From positions 806,001-870,000 of the forward strand of contig NZ_JAUSQX010000001.1 of NCBI RefSeq assembly GCF_030811535.1: a stretch of DNA of 64,000 bases, read 5' to 3'. Below are positions 21,606 to 31,615 of this stretch, piece by piece. Numbering within the stretch: position 1 is the stretch's first letter; each line of letters starts with the position of its first letter. The notes under the pieces were generated by a model, which was given only the letters and a program-made list of their open reading frames with translations, was not told where the DNA came from and made no database searches. A program made the translations under genes and the position numbers. The stretch comes from Trueperella bonasi (lineage in GTDB: Bacteria > Actinomycetota > Actinomycetes > Actinomycetales > Actinomycetaceae).

Positions 21606-22973
21606 CTATTCTTGCGGTTCGCGCTCCAACACGCCAGGTTCCAGTTCAGCACCGCCGGGGGCCGACGCCGGGCTCGCAGCTTCCATCGACGTTCCGCGCC
21701 AGTTCGAGATTGTGCGCATCGCGTGGTAGATGATGATCGCCGCGAATGAGCCGAGTGCAATTCCCTCGAAAACCATGTCGCCCCAATGCCAGGTGTAGTT
21801 AGCGATCGCGATCACCATGGCTACCGCCGCCGTGTTGAGGTTTACCGGGTCTGAGAAGTCGACTCGGTTTTGCACCCAGATTCGCACTCCAAGCATGCCG
21901 ATCATTCCGTACAGAACGGTTGCCGCACCGCCGAGCACTCCCTGAGGGATAGTGGCGATAAGCTGGCCAAATTTTGGCAACATGGATAGGCCGAGTGCGA
22001 TAATGGCAGCAACTACGTAGGCGGCCGTCGAATAGACCCGTGTAGCGGCCATGACGCCAATGTTTTCGGCGTACGTCGTCGTTCCTGAACCGCCGCCGGC
22101 TCCGGCGAAAACTGTGGAGACGCCGTCGGCGAAGAGTGCGCGGCCGGTGATGTCGTCGAGGTTTTCGCCGGTCATGGCGGCCACGGATTTAACGTGGCCA
22201 ACGTTTTCGGCAACGAGCACGAGCACGACTGGCACGAACAGACCAAGGAGGGAGACGTCAAAGTCCGGGGCGCGGAAATTTGGTGCCCCCACCCAGGCGG
22301 CCTCCGCCATGGCATCAAAATTGACTTCGCCTCGGATGACCGCCGTGATGTAACCGATGACGACGCCGATCAGGATCGACAGGCGACCAATAATGCCCTT
22401 GAACAGGACGGTCACCGCCAAAATCGTGACGATTGTGACGATCGCGGTAACGGGTGCCGCTTGCACATTGCCCCACGCGGCGGGTGCGAGATTAAATCCG
22501 ATCAGCGAAACGATAGCGCCGGTGACGATCGGCGGCATGAGCTTGTCGATCCAGCGTGCCCCGGCGAAGTGGACAATCAGTCCGACGACGGCGAGCGCTG
22601 CTCCCGCTGCCATCACGCCGCCTTGAGCGAGCGCTGCTTTAGATTCGTCGAGAGGTGCTCCTCCGCCAGCAACATATCCGGTCACAGCGCCGATTGGGGC
22701 GATGAGCGCAAACGATGATCCGAGGTAGGAAGGCAGGCGGCCCGCCGTAATCAGTAGGAACAGGATCGTTCCAATGCCCGTGAAGAAGAGAGTTGTTGCC
22801 GGTTCGAAGCCGGTGAGCAAGGGTACTAAAAAGGTGGCCCCAAACATGGCCACCACATGTTGCGCACCGATTCCGATTGTGATCGGCCACGACATTCGTT
22901 CGTGTGGAAGAACAACTTCCCCGGGTCGGATGGTCGAGCCATCGCCATGAACTTTCCAACTAAATCCAGCCAC
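21606..22973 (-). CDS. uracil-xanthine permease family transporter (NCS2)
   Basis: 455 residues from a GTG with GGAGG six bases upstream; a longer start at 23030 is possible. The protein has about 12-14 membrane segments. NCS2 landmarks are present: QHVVAMFGATFLVPLL in TM1, SSFALIAPIGAV near TM3, and VLVLVAENVGHVKSVAAMTG with the family Glu in TM8. The next conserved stretch is GVSTVFAGAGGGSGTTTYAENIGVMA. Within the family it is closest in appearance to UraA uracil/proton symporters, but specificity cannot be fixed from sequence. It converges on the LytR_C gene with a 17-base gap. Confidence 0.9.
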   Translation of the reverse strand: MAGFSWKVHGDGSTIRPGEVVLPHERMSWPITIGIGAQHVVAMFGATFLVPLLTGFEPATTLFFTGIGTILFLLITAGRLPSYLGSSFALIAPIGAVTGYVAGGGAPLDESKAALAQGGVMAAGAALAVVGLIVHFAGARWIDKLMPPIVTGAIVSLIGFNLAPAAWGNVQAAPVTAIVTIVTILAVTVLFKGIIGRLSILIGVVIGYITAVIRGEVNFDAMAEAAWVGAPNFRAPDFDVSLLGLFVPVVLVLVAENVGHVKSVAAMTGENLDDITGRALFADGVSTVFAGAGGGSGTTTYAENIGVMAATRVYSTAAYVVAAIIALGLSMLPKFGQLIATIPQGVLGGAATVLYGMIGMLGVRIWVQNRVDFSDPVNLNTAAVAMVIAIANYTWHWGDMVFEGIALGSFAAIIIYHAMRTISNWRGTSMEAASPASAPGGAELEPGVLEREPQE

Positions 22974-23104
22974 GCGAGCCTCCAATTCGTAAATCTTGAG
23001 GTGGCGCGCGGCTCCCTTGGCCGCGTTCACGACCCTAATCGATAGTACTCCTCAATCGGGTTGGCGAAAAGTTCTCCCAAAATTTGTAACGCACACCATT
23101 AGCG

Positions 23105-23141
23105 AATCGGCGGCTCGCCCCATCGGTAAATCGGCGGCTCG
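23105..23141 (+). repeat. short direct repeat upstream of the permease gene
   Basis: AATCGGCGGCTCG occurs twice (23105-23117 and 23129-23141), offset by 24 bases. It lies between the permease start and the dyad element at 23211. It could be a tandem operator. Confidence 0.6.
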
Positions 23142-23210
23142 ACGTTGAGTGCGGTCGGCTTAGGCACGGCCGGGGTGAGGGCTTCCTCCCAGCCGTTACC
23201 GGACTATGCT

Positions 23211-23273
23211 GCTCCCGCGAGACTTAGTTTGTTCTCGCGAGACCTTATGTGCGAATAAAGGTGCCGCGGGAGC
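23211..23273. repeat. dispersed dyad element, copy 2 (three units)
   Basis: Related to the copies at 17903 and 55721. Two direct CGCGA units have centres 23218 and 23238, and one inverted unit CCGCG is at 23266, giving the same 20 and 28 base spacing. The fourth unit is missing. It lies upstream of the permease gene and beyond the 3' end of the ASCH gene. Confidence 0.8.
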
Positions 23274-23296
23274 CGGGGCTGGGGCGCAGAGGGCGG

Positions 23297-23818
23297 TCAG
23301 TGGGAGTACAGCACCTTGAAATATTCGACGACGACGTCCGCCTCCGGGTCGAAGTCCCGGTCAAGCATCTGCGCCTGTGCTGCGAAAAGCTCGCGATGCT
23401 CTGCGCGCCACCGCTCGAGATCAGCCTCACCCTCAGCATGTGCCACCTGCGCATCCACCTGCGAAAACGGAACGACCTCAACGCGGGTGTTGCATAGCAA
23501 CGCCCGCGGGCGACCTTCACCATCGCACATGATCCACAGATCATCCACGGCTGGCCACTCTTCGCACTCCAGTTCGTAGGCAGGCCCATAACTCGTGGTT
23601 GCAGTTTTCGTTCCCGCCAATACCAGCTCGGCCAGATCATCGGCTTCCGTGCGCGAATCACCAAAAGCAAACGCGCCCGGCCGTAGCGATACCACGTTGG
23701 TTTGCCCGCCCACGGCCTCGATTGGATTCAGTTTGGCACGCGTTATCGCACGCACCCAAAACGACTCCAAGTCCCCATCCACGGGCTCAATCGGCAGTTC
23801 CTCACTAAACCCGCTCAT
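23297..23818 (-). CDS. ASCH domain protein
   Basis: 173 residues of the ASCH (PUA-like, RNA-binding) superfamily. Key features are FGDSRTEADDLAELVLAGTKTATTS, with the GxKxAT-type motif near 68-74, strands around DLWIMCDGEGRPRALLCNTRVEVVPFSQV, and a C-terminal helix with WRAEHRELFA. Proposed roles are RNA binding or, in the YqfB branch, an amidohydrolase activity on modified cytidines; which applies is unknown. Its ATG directly abuts the stop of the upstream gene, so the two are almost certainly co-transcribed. Confidence 0.88.
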   Translation of the reverse strand: MSGFSEELPIEPVDGDLESFWVRAITRAKLNPIEAVGGQTNVVSLRPGAFAFGDSRTEADDLAELVLAGTKTATTSYGPAYELECEEWPAVDDLWIMCDGEGRPRALLCNTRVEVVPFSQVDAQVAHAEGEADLERWRAEHRELFAAQAQMLDRDFDPEADVVVEYFKVLYSH

Positions 23819-25135
23819 TCAGCCGTGATCTTCCTGCAGGTTGCGCATCATCTTCCAGGTAGCAATATCGTTTTCGCGTTGGGCCACAACGGACTGCGCG
23901 TATGACGTCGTCGCAATCCGCGTCAATCCACCGACGAACAACCAGCCTCCCAACGCCGTGCGCATCTTCCACTTCTGCCCGCGCCCTGCCCGTGTAAACC
24001 CATTTGCCAACATTCCACCGGCGATCGCGGTTTGAACCGCGGACGCGATAGCTACAGCCCATGGTCGTTCCAAATAAATCTTCCGGTAGGCACCCATCAC
24101 CTCGGGCTCCACGAAACCTTCGCCCGCAATTTCGTAAGCGATCCGATCCTCAAACGCGGATCCGGCTGATCCGGGCCTAAATAGTCTCGAGTTCGGGATC
24201 GCGTCCAAATCCTTGACACCTTCCAAGACGTCCGCAATCTCCTCGGGCAGGTTCAAGGCTTGCACAAGTGCTCGCACCCCATTTGGCGCAGACACTTGCA
24301 AAGCGGACCGAATGTCCGCAAAGCGTGCGTCAATCACATCCGCAACGGCTTTGCGCGCAACTGCGCCGGCGCCCGTTTCATCGACGACGAACTCATGCCC
24401 TTCGCTACCCGGTTCGATCCACGGGAATATTGGCAGTTCGCCTTCCCAATTCCACGTGAGCTTCTGATTGTCGCGGCGCACGTAGAGCGCCGGATTTTCC
24501 CTGCCGCGCTCGGCACATAAAACGATTTGATACGACGGGCGAGGGAACAGTTTGCGAACTCCCGGCAACGATCGTTCGGCAGTGATAACCAGAGCATCTC
24601 CAAGCTTTGACACCGCCACAGGCTCACCATCGGAGGCCACCAAACTCGGCACTTCAGACAGCGGCAAATCTACGACGACCATCATCGGCCCTTCGCGTTC
24701 AAGTGCCTCGTCCAGCTCGTCGTCGTGATCAGCGCCAGCCTCCTGCCCGGCAGCCTCTGCCTGCTCGCCGTCACTAGCCCCCTCGTCCGCCTCCTCGAGC
24801 AGGAAATCATTTGAAATGTCCACGGAACCAAGGTCAATTGGGCCGTGGGCAACCTCGCCGTCCAATTCCACCTCAACCTTGCGAAGCCGATCACGCATCA
24901 ATTCCACAAGGTCATGAACAGAGCGCCCGCGGAACACCGTGCCCGAATCGTCGAGGGTCGCTACCCGGCGGCGCCGCCCCGCAATGGCAACCTCAAAATC
25001 GAATCCGCCCTCGCCGTCTCCCGAACCGCGCCCGAGAATGCGTTCTTCTTCGAAAAACGCCTGCACGTCCGCATCCGAAACCAGCCACCTATCGAGCTTG
25101 TGAATACGCCCGTGAACCGTACGCCAAGATGCCAT
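23819..25135 (-). CDS. actinobacterial protein of unknown function with C-terminal membrane segments
   Basis: 438 residues from an ATG after AAGGAGG. The N-terminal region (1-100) is compact and positively patterned. An acidic linker follows (about 110-150, EEADEGASDGEQAEAAGQ). The middle part (155-330) contains strand-rich VVVDLPLSEVPSLVAS and VSAPNGVRALVQALNLPEEIADVLEG. Two weakly hydrophobic helices lie near the C-terminus (about 360-385 and 395-415). I do not recognise a catalytic motif. It is the first gene of a pair with the ASCH protein. Confidence 0.7.
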   Translation of the reverse strand: MASWRTVHGRIHKLDRWLVSDADVQAFFEEERILGRGSGDGEGGFDFEVAIAGRRRRVATLDDSGTVFRGRSVHDLVELMRDRLRKVEVELDGEVAHGPIDLGSVDISNDFLLEEADEGASDGEQAEAAGQEAGADHDDELDEALEREGPMMVVVDLPLSEVPSLVASDGEPVAVSKLGDALVITAERSLPGVRKLFPRPSYQIVLCAERGRENPALYVRRDNQKLTWNWEGELPIFPWIEPGSEGHEFVVDETGAGAVARKAVADVIDARFADIRSALQVSAPNGVRALVQALNLPEEIADVLEGVKDLDAIPNSRLFRPGSAGSAFEDRIAYEIAGEGFVEPEVMGAYRKIYLERPWAVAIASAVQTAIAGGMLANGFTRAGRGQKWKMRTALGGWLFVGGLTRIATTSYAQSVVAQRENDIATWKMMRNLQEDHG

Positions 25136-25207
25136 GTTGCCTCCTTAGATTCAGCATATATCAGCGTTCCGACACGAACGCATCCAAGCACGCACCCAGC
25201 GAACGCG

Positions 25208-26176
25208 CTACAAATTCCGCCGTTTTTGGTCGATCTGGTAAAGGGCGATTCCCGTGGCTACGGCCGCGTTGAGCGATTCAGTTTCGCCGTCGATGGGAAT
25301 GGACGCGACGACGTCGCACGTCTCACGTACGAGCCTCGACAGCCCGCCACCCTCGGAACCCGTCACGAGCACGAGGGGCACGTCGGCCAGGTCAACACCG
25401 CTCACATCGGCGTCCGCGTCACCCGCAAGCCCGACGACGAAGTACCCCCGCTTTTGCATGTCTTTCAGCGAACGTACAAGGTTGGTTTCCCGCGCAACCG
25501 GAATGCGCGCCACGGCCCCGGCGGAAACTTTCCACACCGTGGCGTTCACCGAGGCTGAACGCCGTTCCGGGATCAGCACGCCGTTGGCGCGAAATGCGGC
25601 CGCGGAACGCATGACGGCCCCAAGATTATGCGGGTCAGTCACCGAATCGAGTGCCACAATCAGGCCCGGGCGCCCAGACTCTTCGACGTGATCAACCAGG
25701 TCTTCGAGTTGCACGTACGAGTGCGGTGGCACCTCGATCGCAATCCCTTGGTGGACCTGCCCGTCAGTCATTTTGTCGAGTTCAGCTCGTGTAACCTCAA
25801 CCAGCGGCGTACCGTTGGCCATTGCCGCGCGCGCAACTTCAGCCACCCGCTCATCGTTCGTCATGCTCGAAACGAGGAAAACTCGCTCGTAGGGAATCCC
25901 GGAAAGCACGGCCTCGTATACCGGATTGCGGCCGGCGACCAGCTCGAACCCCTCCGGCTGTTTCAAGATTCCGCGTAACTTCGGGCCGGCCGCTCGTTTG
26001 GCTGCCGCCTCGCGTGCCTTCTTTCTCTGATGGGCCGGATGGTAGGTACGATCCTCCGCCTTCGGCGTCGGGCCCTTCCCCTCAAGTCGGCGTCGGTTGT
26101 GCCCGCCGGTCCCCTTCGTGCTGCCCTTGCGCGCGTTCTTCCGCACGGCGCCGGGGCGTCCGCGGTGATTAGCCAA
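25208..26176 (-). CDS. rlmB: 23S rRNA (guanosine-2'-O-)-methyltransferase, SpoU/TrmH family
   Basis: 322 residues from the TTG at 26176, chosen because family proteins begin just before [16 protein letters not shown]; the start overlaps the cysS end by eight bases. A very basic N-terminal tail (1-70) is followed by the substrate-binding L30e-like domain ([18 protein letters not shown]) and a SPOUT knot domain. The three knot motifs are [34 protein letters not shown], and [22 protein letters not shown]. It methylates ribose in 23S rRNA by family precedent; the exact site is inferred. Confidence 0.92.
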   Translation of the reverse strand: MANHRGRPGAVRKNARKGSTKGTGGHNRRRLEGKGPTPKAEDRTYHPAHQRKKAREAAAKRAAGPKLRGILKQPEGFELVAGRNPVYEAVLSGIPYERVFLVSSMTNDERVAEVARAAMANGTPLVEVTRAELDKMTDGQVHQGIAIEVPPHSYVQLEDLVDHVEESGRPGLIVALDSVTDPHNLGAVMRSAAAFRANGVLIPERRSASVNATVWKVSAGAVARIPVARETNLVRSLKDMQKRGYFVVGLAGDADADVSGVDLADVPLVLVTGSEGGGLSRLVRETCDVVASIPIDGETESLNAAVATGIALYQIDQKRRNL

Positions 26177-27596
26177 GACCGCCACCCACTTTCCACCGGG
26201 CCCCATCCGGCGAATCTTCGACGACGATACCCGCCTCAATCAGAGAGTTACGCAGCGCATCGGCGCGTTCCCAGTCTTTTTCCGCGCGGGCCTTGGCGCG
26301 CTCTTCGAGCACGTGGTTGACGAGCGAATCCAACGCGCCGCGTAAATTCGATCCATCCGGCTCGGTACGCCACGGCTGGGCCAGCGGATCCAAGCCGAGC
26401 ACATCCAACATTGCACGCACCAGCACTTGCTGGGCCCGCACTTCTAGGTGGTCGTTGTCGGAAAGCGCATTGTTTCCCAGCGTCACGTGCTCATGAATCA
26501 CCGCGAGCGCTGCGGAAACATTGAGGTCATCATCCATCGCCTCGGCGAACTCTTCAGGAAGTTCATCCTTCGCGAGCGCCGCAATCTCTTCGATGGGCAC
26601 CTCGCCAACGGTTTGCACCGCCCGATCAACAAAGCCGGCAATCCGATCCCACACAGCTGCAGCTTCGGTGAGGGTGGACTCGGAATAGGCCACGGTCGAT
26701 CGATAGTGCACGGTTCCCAAGGCTAACCGCACGATCACGGCCGAATTCTCGGCGAGAATATTTTCCACGGTGAGCGAGTTGCCAAGCGATTTACTCATCT
26801 TCTCGCCCTCGATCGTTACCCACGCGTTGTGCATCCAATAATTGGCGAAGCCGTAACCCGCTCCGTGCGATTGGGCCTGTTCGTTTTCGTGGTGTGGGAA
26901 CCGCAAATCGATCCCGCCGGCGTGAATGTCGAAAGATTCGCCCAAGTATTTTCCAGCCATTGCCGAACATTCAATGTGCCAGCCCGGCCGGCCGCGCCCC
27001 CACGGGGTATCCCACGAGGCCGTCTCCGGCTCACCCGGTTTGGCAGCCTTCCACAGCGCGAAATCATGCGGGCCGCGCTTGTCGGTGGCCGCGTCGCCGT
27101 CGTCGGCGTTCAAATCCTCCAGCGACTGGTTGGTTAGCGAACCGTAATCCGGCAGTGAAGCCACATCAAAGTAGACGTTGCCCAGATCGCCCGCGTAAGC
27201 GTACCCACGATCGATCAGGCGCTGGATCATGTGAATCATTTCGGGAACGTGACCGGTTGCGCGCGGTTCGTAGGTTGGTTCAAGCACACCGAGCGCCCGG
27301 TAAGCTTGCGTGAATTCCTTTTCGTACGTGTAGGCCCATGCCCACCACGGGCGGCCAGCCTCCGCCGATTTAGCCAAGATCTTATCGTCGATATCGGTCA
27401 CGTTGCGCACGAACGTCACGTCGTATCCGCTACGCCGCAACCATCGTGTCAGCACATCGAATGCCAAAGCCGAGCGCATGTGCCCAATGTGGGGAGAGCC
27501 CTGAACAGTGGCACCACACAGGTAGATTCCGACCTTCCCCGGCTCGATCGGCTCAAACTCTCGCAGGGACTTGGACTTTGAATCAAAAATCTTCAC
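26169..27596 (-). CDS. cysS: cysteinyl-tRNA synthetase
   Basis: 475 residues from a GTG at 27596 giving [10 protein letters not shown]; an upstream in-frame start is possible. The class I motifs are HIGH (GSPHIGH) and KMSKS ([10 protein letters not shown]). Zinc ligands lie at LCGATVQ, ECSAMAG and [18 protein letters not shown] anticodon-binding region and a short C-terminal zipper follow, which fits CysS rather than the shorter mycothiol ligase MshC. It charges tRNA-Cys. The downstream rlmB overlaps its 3' end, so the two form an operon. Confidence 0.95.
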   Translation of the reverse strand: MKIFDSKSKSLREFEPIEPGKVGIYLCGATVQGSPHIGHMRSALAFDVLTRWLRRSGYDVTFVRNVTDIDDKILAKSAEAGRPWWAWAYTYEKEFTQAYRALGVLEPTYEPRATGHVPEMIHMIQRLIDRGYAYAGDLGNVYFDVASLPDYGSLTNQSLEDLNADDGDAATDKRGPHDFALWKAAKPGEPETASWDTPWGRGRPGWHIECSAMAGKYLGESFDIHAGGIDLRFPHHENEQAQSHGAGYGFANYWMHNAWVTIEGEKMSKSLGNSLTVENILAENSAVIVRLALGTVHYRSTVAYSESTLTEAAAVWDRIAGFVDRAVQTVGEVPIEEIAALAKDELPEEFAEAMDDDLNVSAALAVIHEHVTLGNNALSDNDHLEVRAQQVLVRAMLDVLGLDPLAQPWRTEPDGSNLRGALDSLVNHVLEERAKARAEKDWERADALRNSLIEAGIVVEDSPDGARWKVGGGLG

Positions 27597-27683
27597 ACCA
27601 CCACAATACTTGCTTGCGGGCGGCAACGCTCACAAGGTAGAACCGTTTACCTATTCGTACGTAAAGCCACGTATCTTTAAGGT

Positions 27684-29060
27684 ATGTCTGCAACCGAAAC
27701 GCATACCGATAACTCACCGCGCGCCGTAGAGCCTAAAGCCAAAGTCTTCACCGGGAAGGTGTGGGCCTGGGGCCTGTGGGACTGGGGCTCTGCCGCGTTC
27801 AACGCGATCGTCACCACTTTTGTATTTTCCGTGTATTTGACTAACGCTGATCTGTTCGGCCCTGACGCTAATCGACTGCTTGGCTACGTGCTCGCCGCCG
27901 CCGGCATTTTCGTGGCTGTGATCGCGCCCGTGCTCGGCCAGAGCGTGGACCGAACGGGTAAATCTGCCACCGTGATGCGCGTAACGACCCTCCTAACCGC
28001 GCTTATCACTGCCTGCCTCTATTTCGTTTCCCCGGGCGAGGCTCAACTATGGCTCGGCCTGTTCCTGTTGGCGGCGGGCAATGTCGCTTTCGAAACGGGC
28101 TCGGTTGTGTACAACGCGATCATTACCGATATTTCCTCTCCCGAAAACGTCGGCCGCGTGTCCGGCTTCGGCTGGGGCCTTGGATATATCGGCGGAATTG
28201 TGCTGCTACTAATTCTGTTCGTTGGGTTTATTGAGCCCGACGTCGGCTGGTTCGGCGTAACGAGCGAAAACGGCTTGAACGTGCGGGTTGCCATGCTCGT
28301 GGCAGCGCTGTGGACGGTGGTGTTTTCCGCGCCGCTACTGATCGGGATGAGCAATAAGGCACCGCGTGGTGATACGCCGAAACTCGGTGTGGTTGGTTCT
28401 TATAAGCTGCTATTTGCCTCGATGCGCCGGTTGTGGAATACCGATCGCGGCGTGGTGTGGTTTCTGCTTTCTTCGGCGATTTATCGAGATGGACTTGCAG
28501 GTGCTTTCGCTTTTGGTGCCGTGCTGGCTGCAGCCGCGTTCGGTTTCGAGGCCGGTGAGGTGATCATTTTCGGCATTGCGGCGAATCTGGTGGCCGGAAT
28601 CGCAACAATCGTGTTTGGTTGGTTGGACGACATCCTTGGCGCGCGCACCGTGATCATCATTTCGCTCGTGTCAATGGTCACGTGCGGGTTGATGATTTTC
28701 TTCTTCCACGATGGGCTTGCTGGCCTATCGCCGAAGATAGTCTACTGGATTTTCGGCCTGTTACTGTGCGTATTCGTTGGCCCCACCCAATCCGCTTCGC
28801 GCACATACCTCGCGCGCATCGCACCTCCGGGCGAAGAAGGTGAAATTTTTGGTCTCTATGCGACGACGGGCCGCGCGGTGTCTTTCCTTTCTCCCTTTAT
28901 GTACTCCACCGCAATCACGATCGGCGCTGCCGTGGCAGGGATCGCCGTTGACGAGGCCGCCTATTTCGGGATTCTAGGAATCGCAATCGTGCTACTTGCT
29001 GGGCTCGTGGCCTTCCTGCCGGTCAAGGCACAGCCCAAAGCTGACGATGCGGAAAGCTAA
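27684..29060 (+). CDS. UMF1/Atg22-type MFS transporter
   Basis: 458 residues with 12 membrane segments and an N-terminal hydrophilic tail. The N-terminal WAWGLWDWGSAAFNAIVTTFVF segment (about 28-49) and VGRVSGFGWGLGYIGGI are hallmarks of the UMF1 (Atg22-like) branch. The MFS motif DRTGKS follows TM2. Yeast Atg22 exports amino acids from the vacuole; bacterial substrates are not known. A TATCTT box six bases before the ATG could make the transcript leaderless, although AAGGT also overlaps there. It diverges from cysS. Confidence 0.88.
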   Translation: MSATETHTDNSPRAVEPKAKVFTGKVWAWGLWDWGSAAFNAIVTTFVFSVYLTNADLFGPDANRLLGYVLAAAGIFVAVIAPVLGQSVDRTGKSATVMRVTTLLTALITACLYFVSPGEAQLWLGLFLLAAGNVAFETGSVVYNAIITDISSPENVGRVSGFGWGLGYIGGIVLLLILFVGFIEPDVGWFGVTSENGLNVRVAMLVAALWTVVFSAPLLIGMSNKAPRGDTPKLGVVGSYKLLFASMRRLWNTDRGVVWFLLSSAIYRDGLAGAFAFGAVLAAAAFGFEAGEVIIFGIAANLVAGIATIVFGWLDDILGARTVIIISLVSMVTCGLMIFFFHDGLAGLSPKIVYWIFGLLLCVFVGPTQSASRTYLARIAPPGEEGEIFGLYATTGRAVSFLSPFMYSTAITIGAAVAGIAVDEAAYFGILGIAIVLLAGLVAFLPVKAQPKADDAES

Positions 29061-29063
29061 GAA

Positions 29064-29540
29064 TCAGCACTGCTTCAGCAGCGCGGTCGCGATTGCGGCC
29101 AGGCCCTCGTCGCGGCCGGTGAAGCCCATGCGGTCCGACGTCGTCGCAGAAACAATCACCGGCGCACCCACAATGTGGGACATCACCGCTTCCGCCTCCG
29201 CCTTACGCGGCGAAAATCGTGGCCGCTGGCCGATAATCTGCACCGAAATATTGGCGATCTCCCAACCGGCCTCCCGAACCAGACGCACAGATTCACGCAA
29301 CAAAATCTCACCCGATACGCCATCCCACTCGGGGCGCCCAGTGCCAAAGATCGTTCCCAATTCGCCAATGCCAGCCGCCATCAAGACGGCGTCGCAAGCT
29401 ACGTGCGCGGCCACATCAGCATCAGAATGGCCCACCAGCCCCGGCACGCCGTCCCACTCGAGGCATGCGAGCCACAGCGGCCGCGCCGGATCGTCCGAAA
29501 ACTTGTGGGCATCGAAAGCCGTGGCTACCCGCATCGTCAC
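29064..29540 (-). CDS. ispF: 2-C-methyl-D-erythritol 2,4-cyclodiphosphate synthase
   Basis: 158 residues. Metal ligands are the Asp and His of DAHKF (about 9-11) and the His of LVGHSDADV (about 40-44). The IGELGTIF turn and the C-terminal TTSDRMGFTGRDEGLAA binding loop are intact. It makes the cyclodiphosphate in the MEP isoprenoid pathway. Its ATG overlaps the ispD stop (ATGA), so the two pathway enzymes are coupled. Confidence 0.97.
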   Translation of the reverse strand: MTMRVATAFDAHKFSDDPARPLWLACLEWDGVPGLVGHSDADVAAHVACDAVLMAAGIGELGTIFGTGRPEWDGVSGEILLRESVRLVREAGWEIANISVQIIGQRPRFSPRKAEAEAVMSHIVGAPVIVSATTSDRMGFTGRDEGLAAIATALLKQC

Positions 29541-30265
29541 AGCACACCCCTCGCGTTCAATACCATTTCAGCGACGACGAGATCCCACGGCGTGGTCACT
29601 TTCAACGCCTCGGGCGAACCCTCAACGAGCACGACCGGCTCACCCATCGTCTCAATCAACGCCGCATCATCCGGCGCCGAACTCGCTTCGTTCGCACTCA
29701 TCTCGGCACCCAACCGGTGCGCTTCACGCACCAAGTCCGTGCGAAATCCCTGCGGAGTTTGCATCGCACGTAAAACACTTCGGTTCAAGGTACGCGCCAC
29801 GGGTTCAACTACTAATTCGCCCGCCGTCTGAGTTGGACCCACTTCCTTGATCGTGTCCGTCACCGCGAGCGCCGGAACCACAGCATCATGCCCGGCTTTA
29901 AGCGCCGTCACCACGCGGTCAATCACCGCAACCGGCGTGAGCGCCCTAGCAGCATCATGAATCAGCACAAACTCGCTACCTACCACGCTCAAGCCGTTGG
30001 CAACCGAGCCCTGCCTCGTCGTTCCACCAACCACCAACCGCGCGCTCGCACCGCCGGCCTCAAGCGCCTCGCCAAACTGCTCGCGAGCCACGGGCCCGGG
30101 GGGAATCGTCACTACGACGTCGTCAATCCCCGCCTCATTAACACCGCGAATAGCGTGCACAATCAGTGGCACGCCGCCGAGCTCCACGAGCGCCTTCGGC
30201 ACCTGTGCACCAAGCCGCGTGCCCGAACCGGCCCCCGCAATGACAGCCGCAACGTGCCCGCTCAT
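29537..30265 (-). CDS. ispD: 2-C-methyl-D-erythritol 4-phosphate cytidylyltransferase
   Basis: 242 residues. The nucleotide-binding loop AGAGSGTRLGAQVPKAL is at about 10-26, HDAARAL at about 103-109, and the TPQGFRTDLV and DDAALIE segments are both present. It transfers CMP from CTP to MEP. The gene follows carD after nine bases and overlaps ispF, giving the carD-ispD-ispF order common in actinobacteria. Confidence 0.96.
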   Translation of the reverse strand: MSGHVAAVIAGAGSGTRLGAQVPKALVELGGVPLIVHAIRGVNEAGIDDVVVTIPPGPVAREQFGEALEAGGASARLVVGGTTRQGSVANGLSVVGSEFVLIHDAARALTPVAVIDRVVTALKAGHDAVVPALAVTDTIKEVGPTQTAGELVVEPVARTLNRSVLRAMQTPQGFRTDLVREAHRLGAEMSANEASSAPDDAALIETMGEPVVLVEGSPEALKVTTPWDLVVAEMVLNARGVL

Positions 30266-30274
30266 TCGTCAAGC

Positions 30275-30790
30275 CTAGTCGGCAGACTCTGCAGATTCGG
30301 CCGGATCCACGCCCATGACCTCATCCATCAAGGCGTCCGCTTCCTCATCCGAAATCTCGCGCGCAAGTGCCACTTCTGAGCCGAGAATCGCCCGGGCCTG
30401 GCCGAGCATGCGCTTCTCGCCGGCAGAAAGGCCACGATCCAAGTTGCGGCGCGTCAGATCGCGCACCACTTCGGCCACCTTGTTGACGTCGCCCGATGTC
30501 AGCTTTTCACCGTTCGCCTTATACCGGCGCGACCAATTCGACGGCTCCTCGACATCTTCATCGCGTAGGACATCGAAAACCTTTTCTAGCTGCTCCTCAT
30601 TCGACACGTCCCGAAGCCCGACCTGCTCGATCGATTCCTCCGGCACCTGAATAACAAGATCGCCCTGCAAGATTCGCAACGTCAGATATGTGCGCGTTTC
30701 GCCACGCATCGTTTTTTCCGAGATGTCCTCGATATACGCGGCACCGTGATGCGGGTACACGACAGTCTCGCCAACTTTGAATCTTGACAC
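30275..30790 (-). CDS. carD: CarD family RNA-polymerase-binding regulator
   Basis: 171 residues from a GTG. The N-terminal Tudor-like RNA-polymerase beta-interacting domain is [20 protein letters not shown]. The C-terminal helical DNA-binding domain contains [16 protein letters not shown], including the conserved Trp that stabilises the open promoter complex. An acidic tail follows. In mycobacteria CarD is essential and stimulates rRNA and other promoters. A possible -10 TAGAAT (30831-30826) lies upstream. Confidence 0.95.
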   Translation of the reverse strand: MSRFKVGETVVYPHHGAAYIEDISEKTMRGETRTYLTLRILQGDLVIQVPEESIEQVGLRDVSNEEQLEKVFDVLRDEDVEEPSNWSRRYKANGEKLTSGDVNKVAEVVRDLTRRNLDRGLSAGEKRMLGQARAILGSEVALAREISDEEADALMDEVMGVDPAESAESAD

Positions 30791-30919
30791 TAGCAGCTCA
30801 CTCTTTCTAAGTAGACTAGCTCCCTATTCTACCACCGCTTGCACATCCGCGGCCGGCGCGGAATTTCGCCATTAAGATAACGACGCCGGCAGCCCGGTTA
30901 CGGCCCGGCGGCCCGGCAG

Positions 30920-31615
30920 CTACTCCGGCTTCGAGACCAACTTGTAGCCGAGTCCGCGCACCGTCAGCAACGCGGATGGCTTCGACGCCGACTCCTCAAT
31001 CTTCGACCGAATCCGCTTCACATGCACGTCAAGAGTTTTCGAATCACCGATATAGTCCAGGCCCCAAATCCGATCCAAAATCTGGCCACGGGTCAGCACA
31101 CGATCCGGATTTTGCATAAACAGCTCAAGAAGCTCAAATTCGCGCAACGGCATCTTGATCTCTTCGCCATTGACGCGAACAACGTGCGCGTCCTGGTCCA
31201 TTTCGATCCGGCCCACGCGCAGCACGTCAGAGTCCTCATCCACTTCTGGAGCATCCGCGATTCGCCGTAAAATCGCACGGATTCGGGCCACGAGCTCGCG
31301 ATAGGAATACGGCTTAGTCACGTAATCATCAGCGCCAATTTCCAGGCCCACAACCTTGTCAATCTCCGAATCTTTCGCGGTCAGCATGATGATCGGTACA
31401 TTCGAGTCTTGGCGAATTTGGCGGCACACTTCGTTTCCGCTCATGCCCGGCAACATCAGATCGAGCACCACCAGATCTGGCTCTACCGCGTCGAAGGCCT
31501 CGAGCGCTTTCGTGCCGTCAGCCGCCGTCGTCACGTCGAAACCGTCCCGGCTCAAATTAAATTCGAGCATCTCCCGATACGTAGGTTCATCTTCTACCAC
31601 AAGAATGTGCGTCAT
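30920..31615 (-). CDS. regX3: two-component response regulator, RegX3/PhoB-like
   Basis: 231 residues. The receiver domain has acidic pocket residues at the N-terminal VVEDE, phospho-acceptor D52 in LVVLDLMLPG, and K of DYVTKPYSYREL. The C-terminal OmpR/PhoB winged helix (about 130-228) contains LREFELLELFMQNPDRVLTR and the VRGLGYKL end. With SenX3 and phoU adjacent it fits the phosphate-responsive SenX3-RegX3 system. Its ATG overlaps the kinase stop (ATGA). Confidence 0.93.
   Translation of the reverse strand: MTHILVVEDEPTYREMLEFNLSRDGFDVTTAADGTKALEAFDAVEPDLVVLDLMLPGMSGNEVCRQIRQDSNVPIIMLTAKDSEIDKVVGLEIGADDYVTKPYSYRELVARIRAILRRIADAPEVDEDSDVLRVGRIEMDQDAHVVRVNGEEIKMPLREFELLELFMQNPDRVLTRGQILDRIWGLDYIGDSKTLDVHVKRIRSKIEESASKPSALLTVRGLGYKLVSKPE

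Noticed and set aside
28996-29850. 284-residue plus-strand frame across ispF and ispD
   Set aside because: Ser/Arg/Thr-rich antisense frame over two firmly identified genes.
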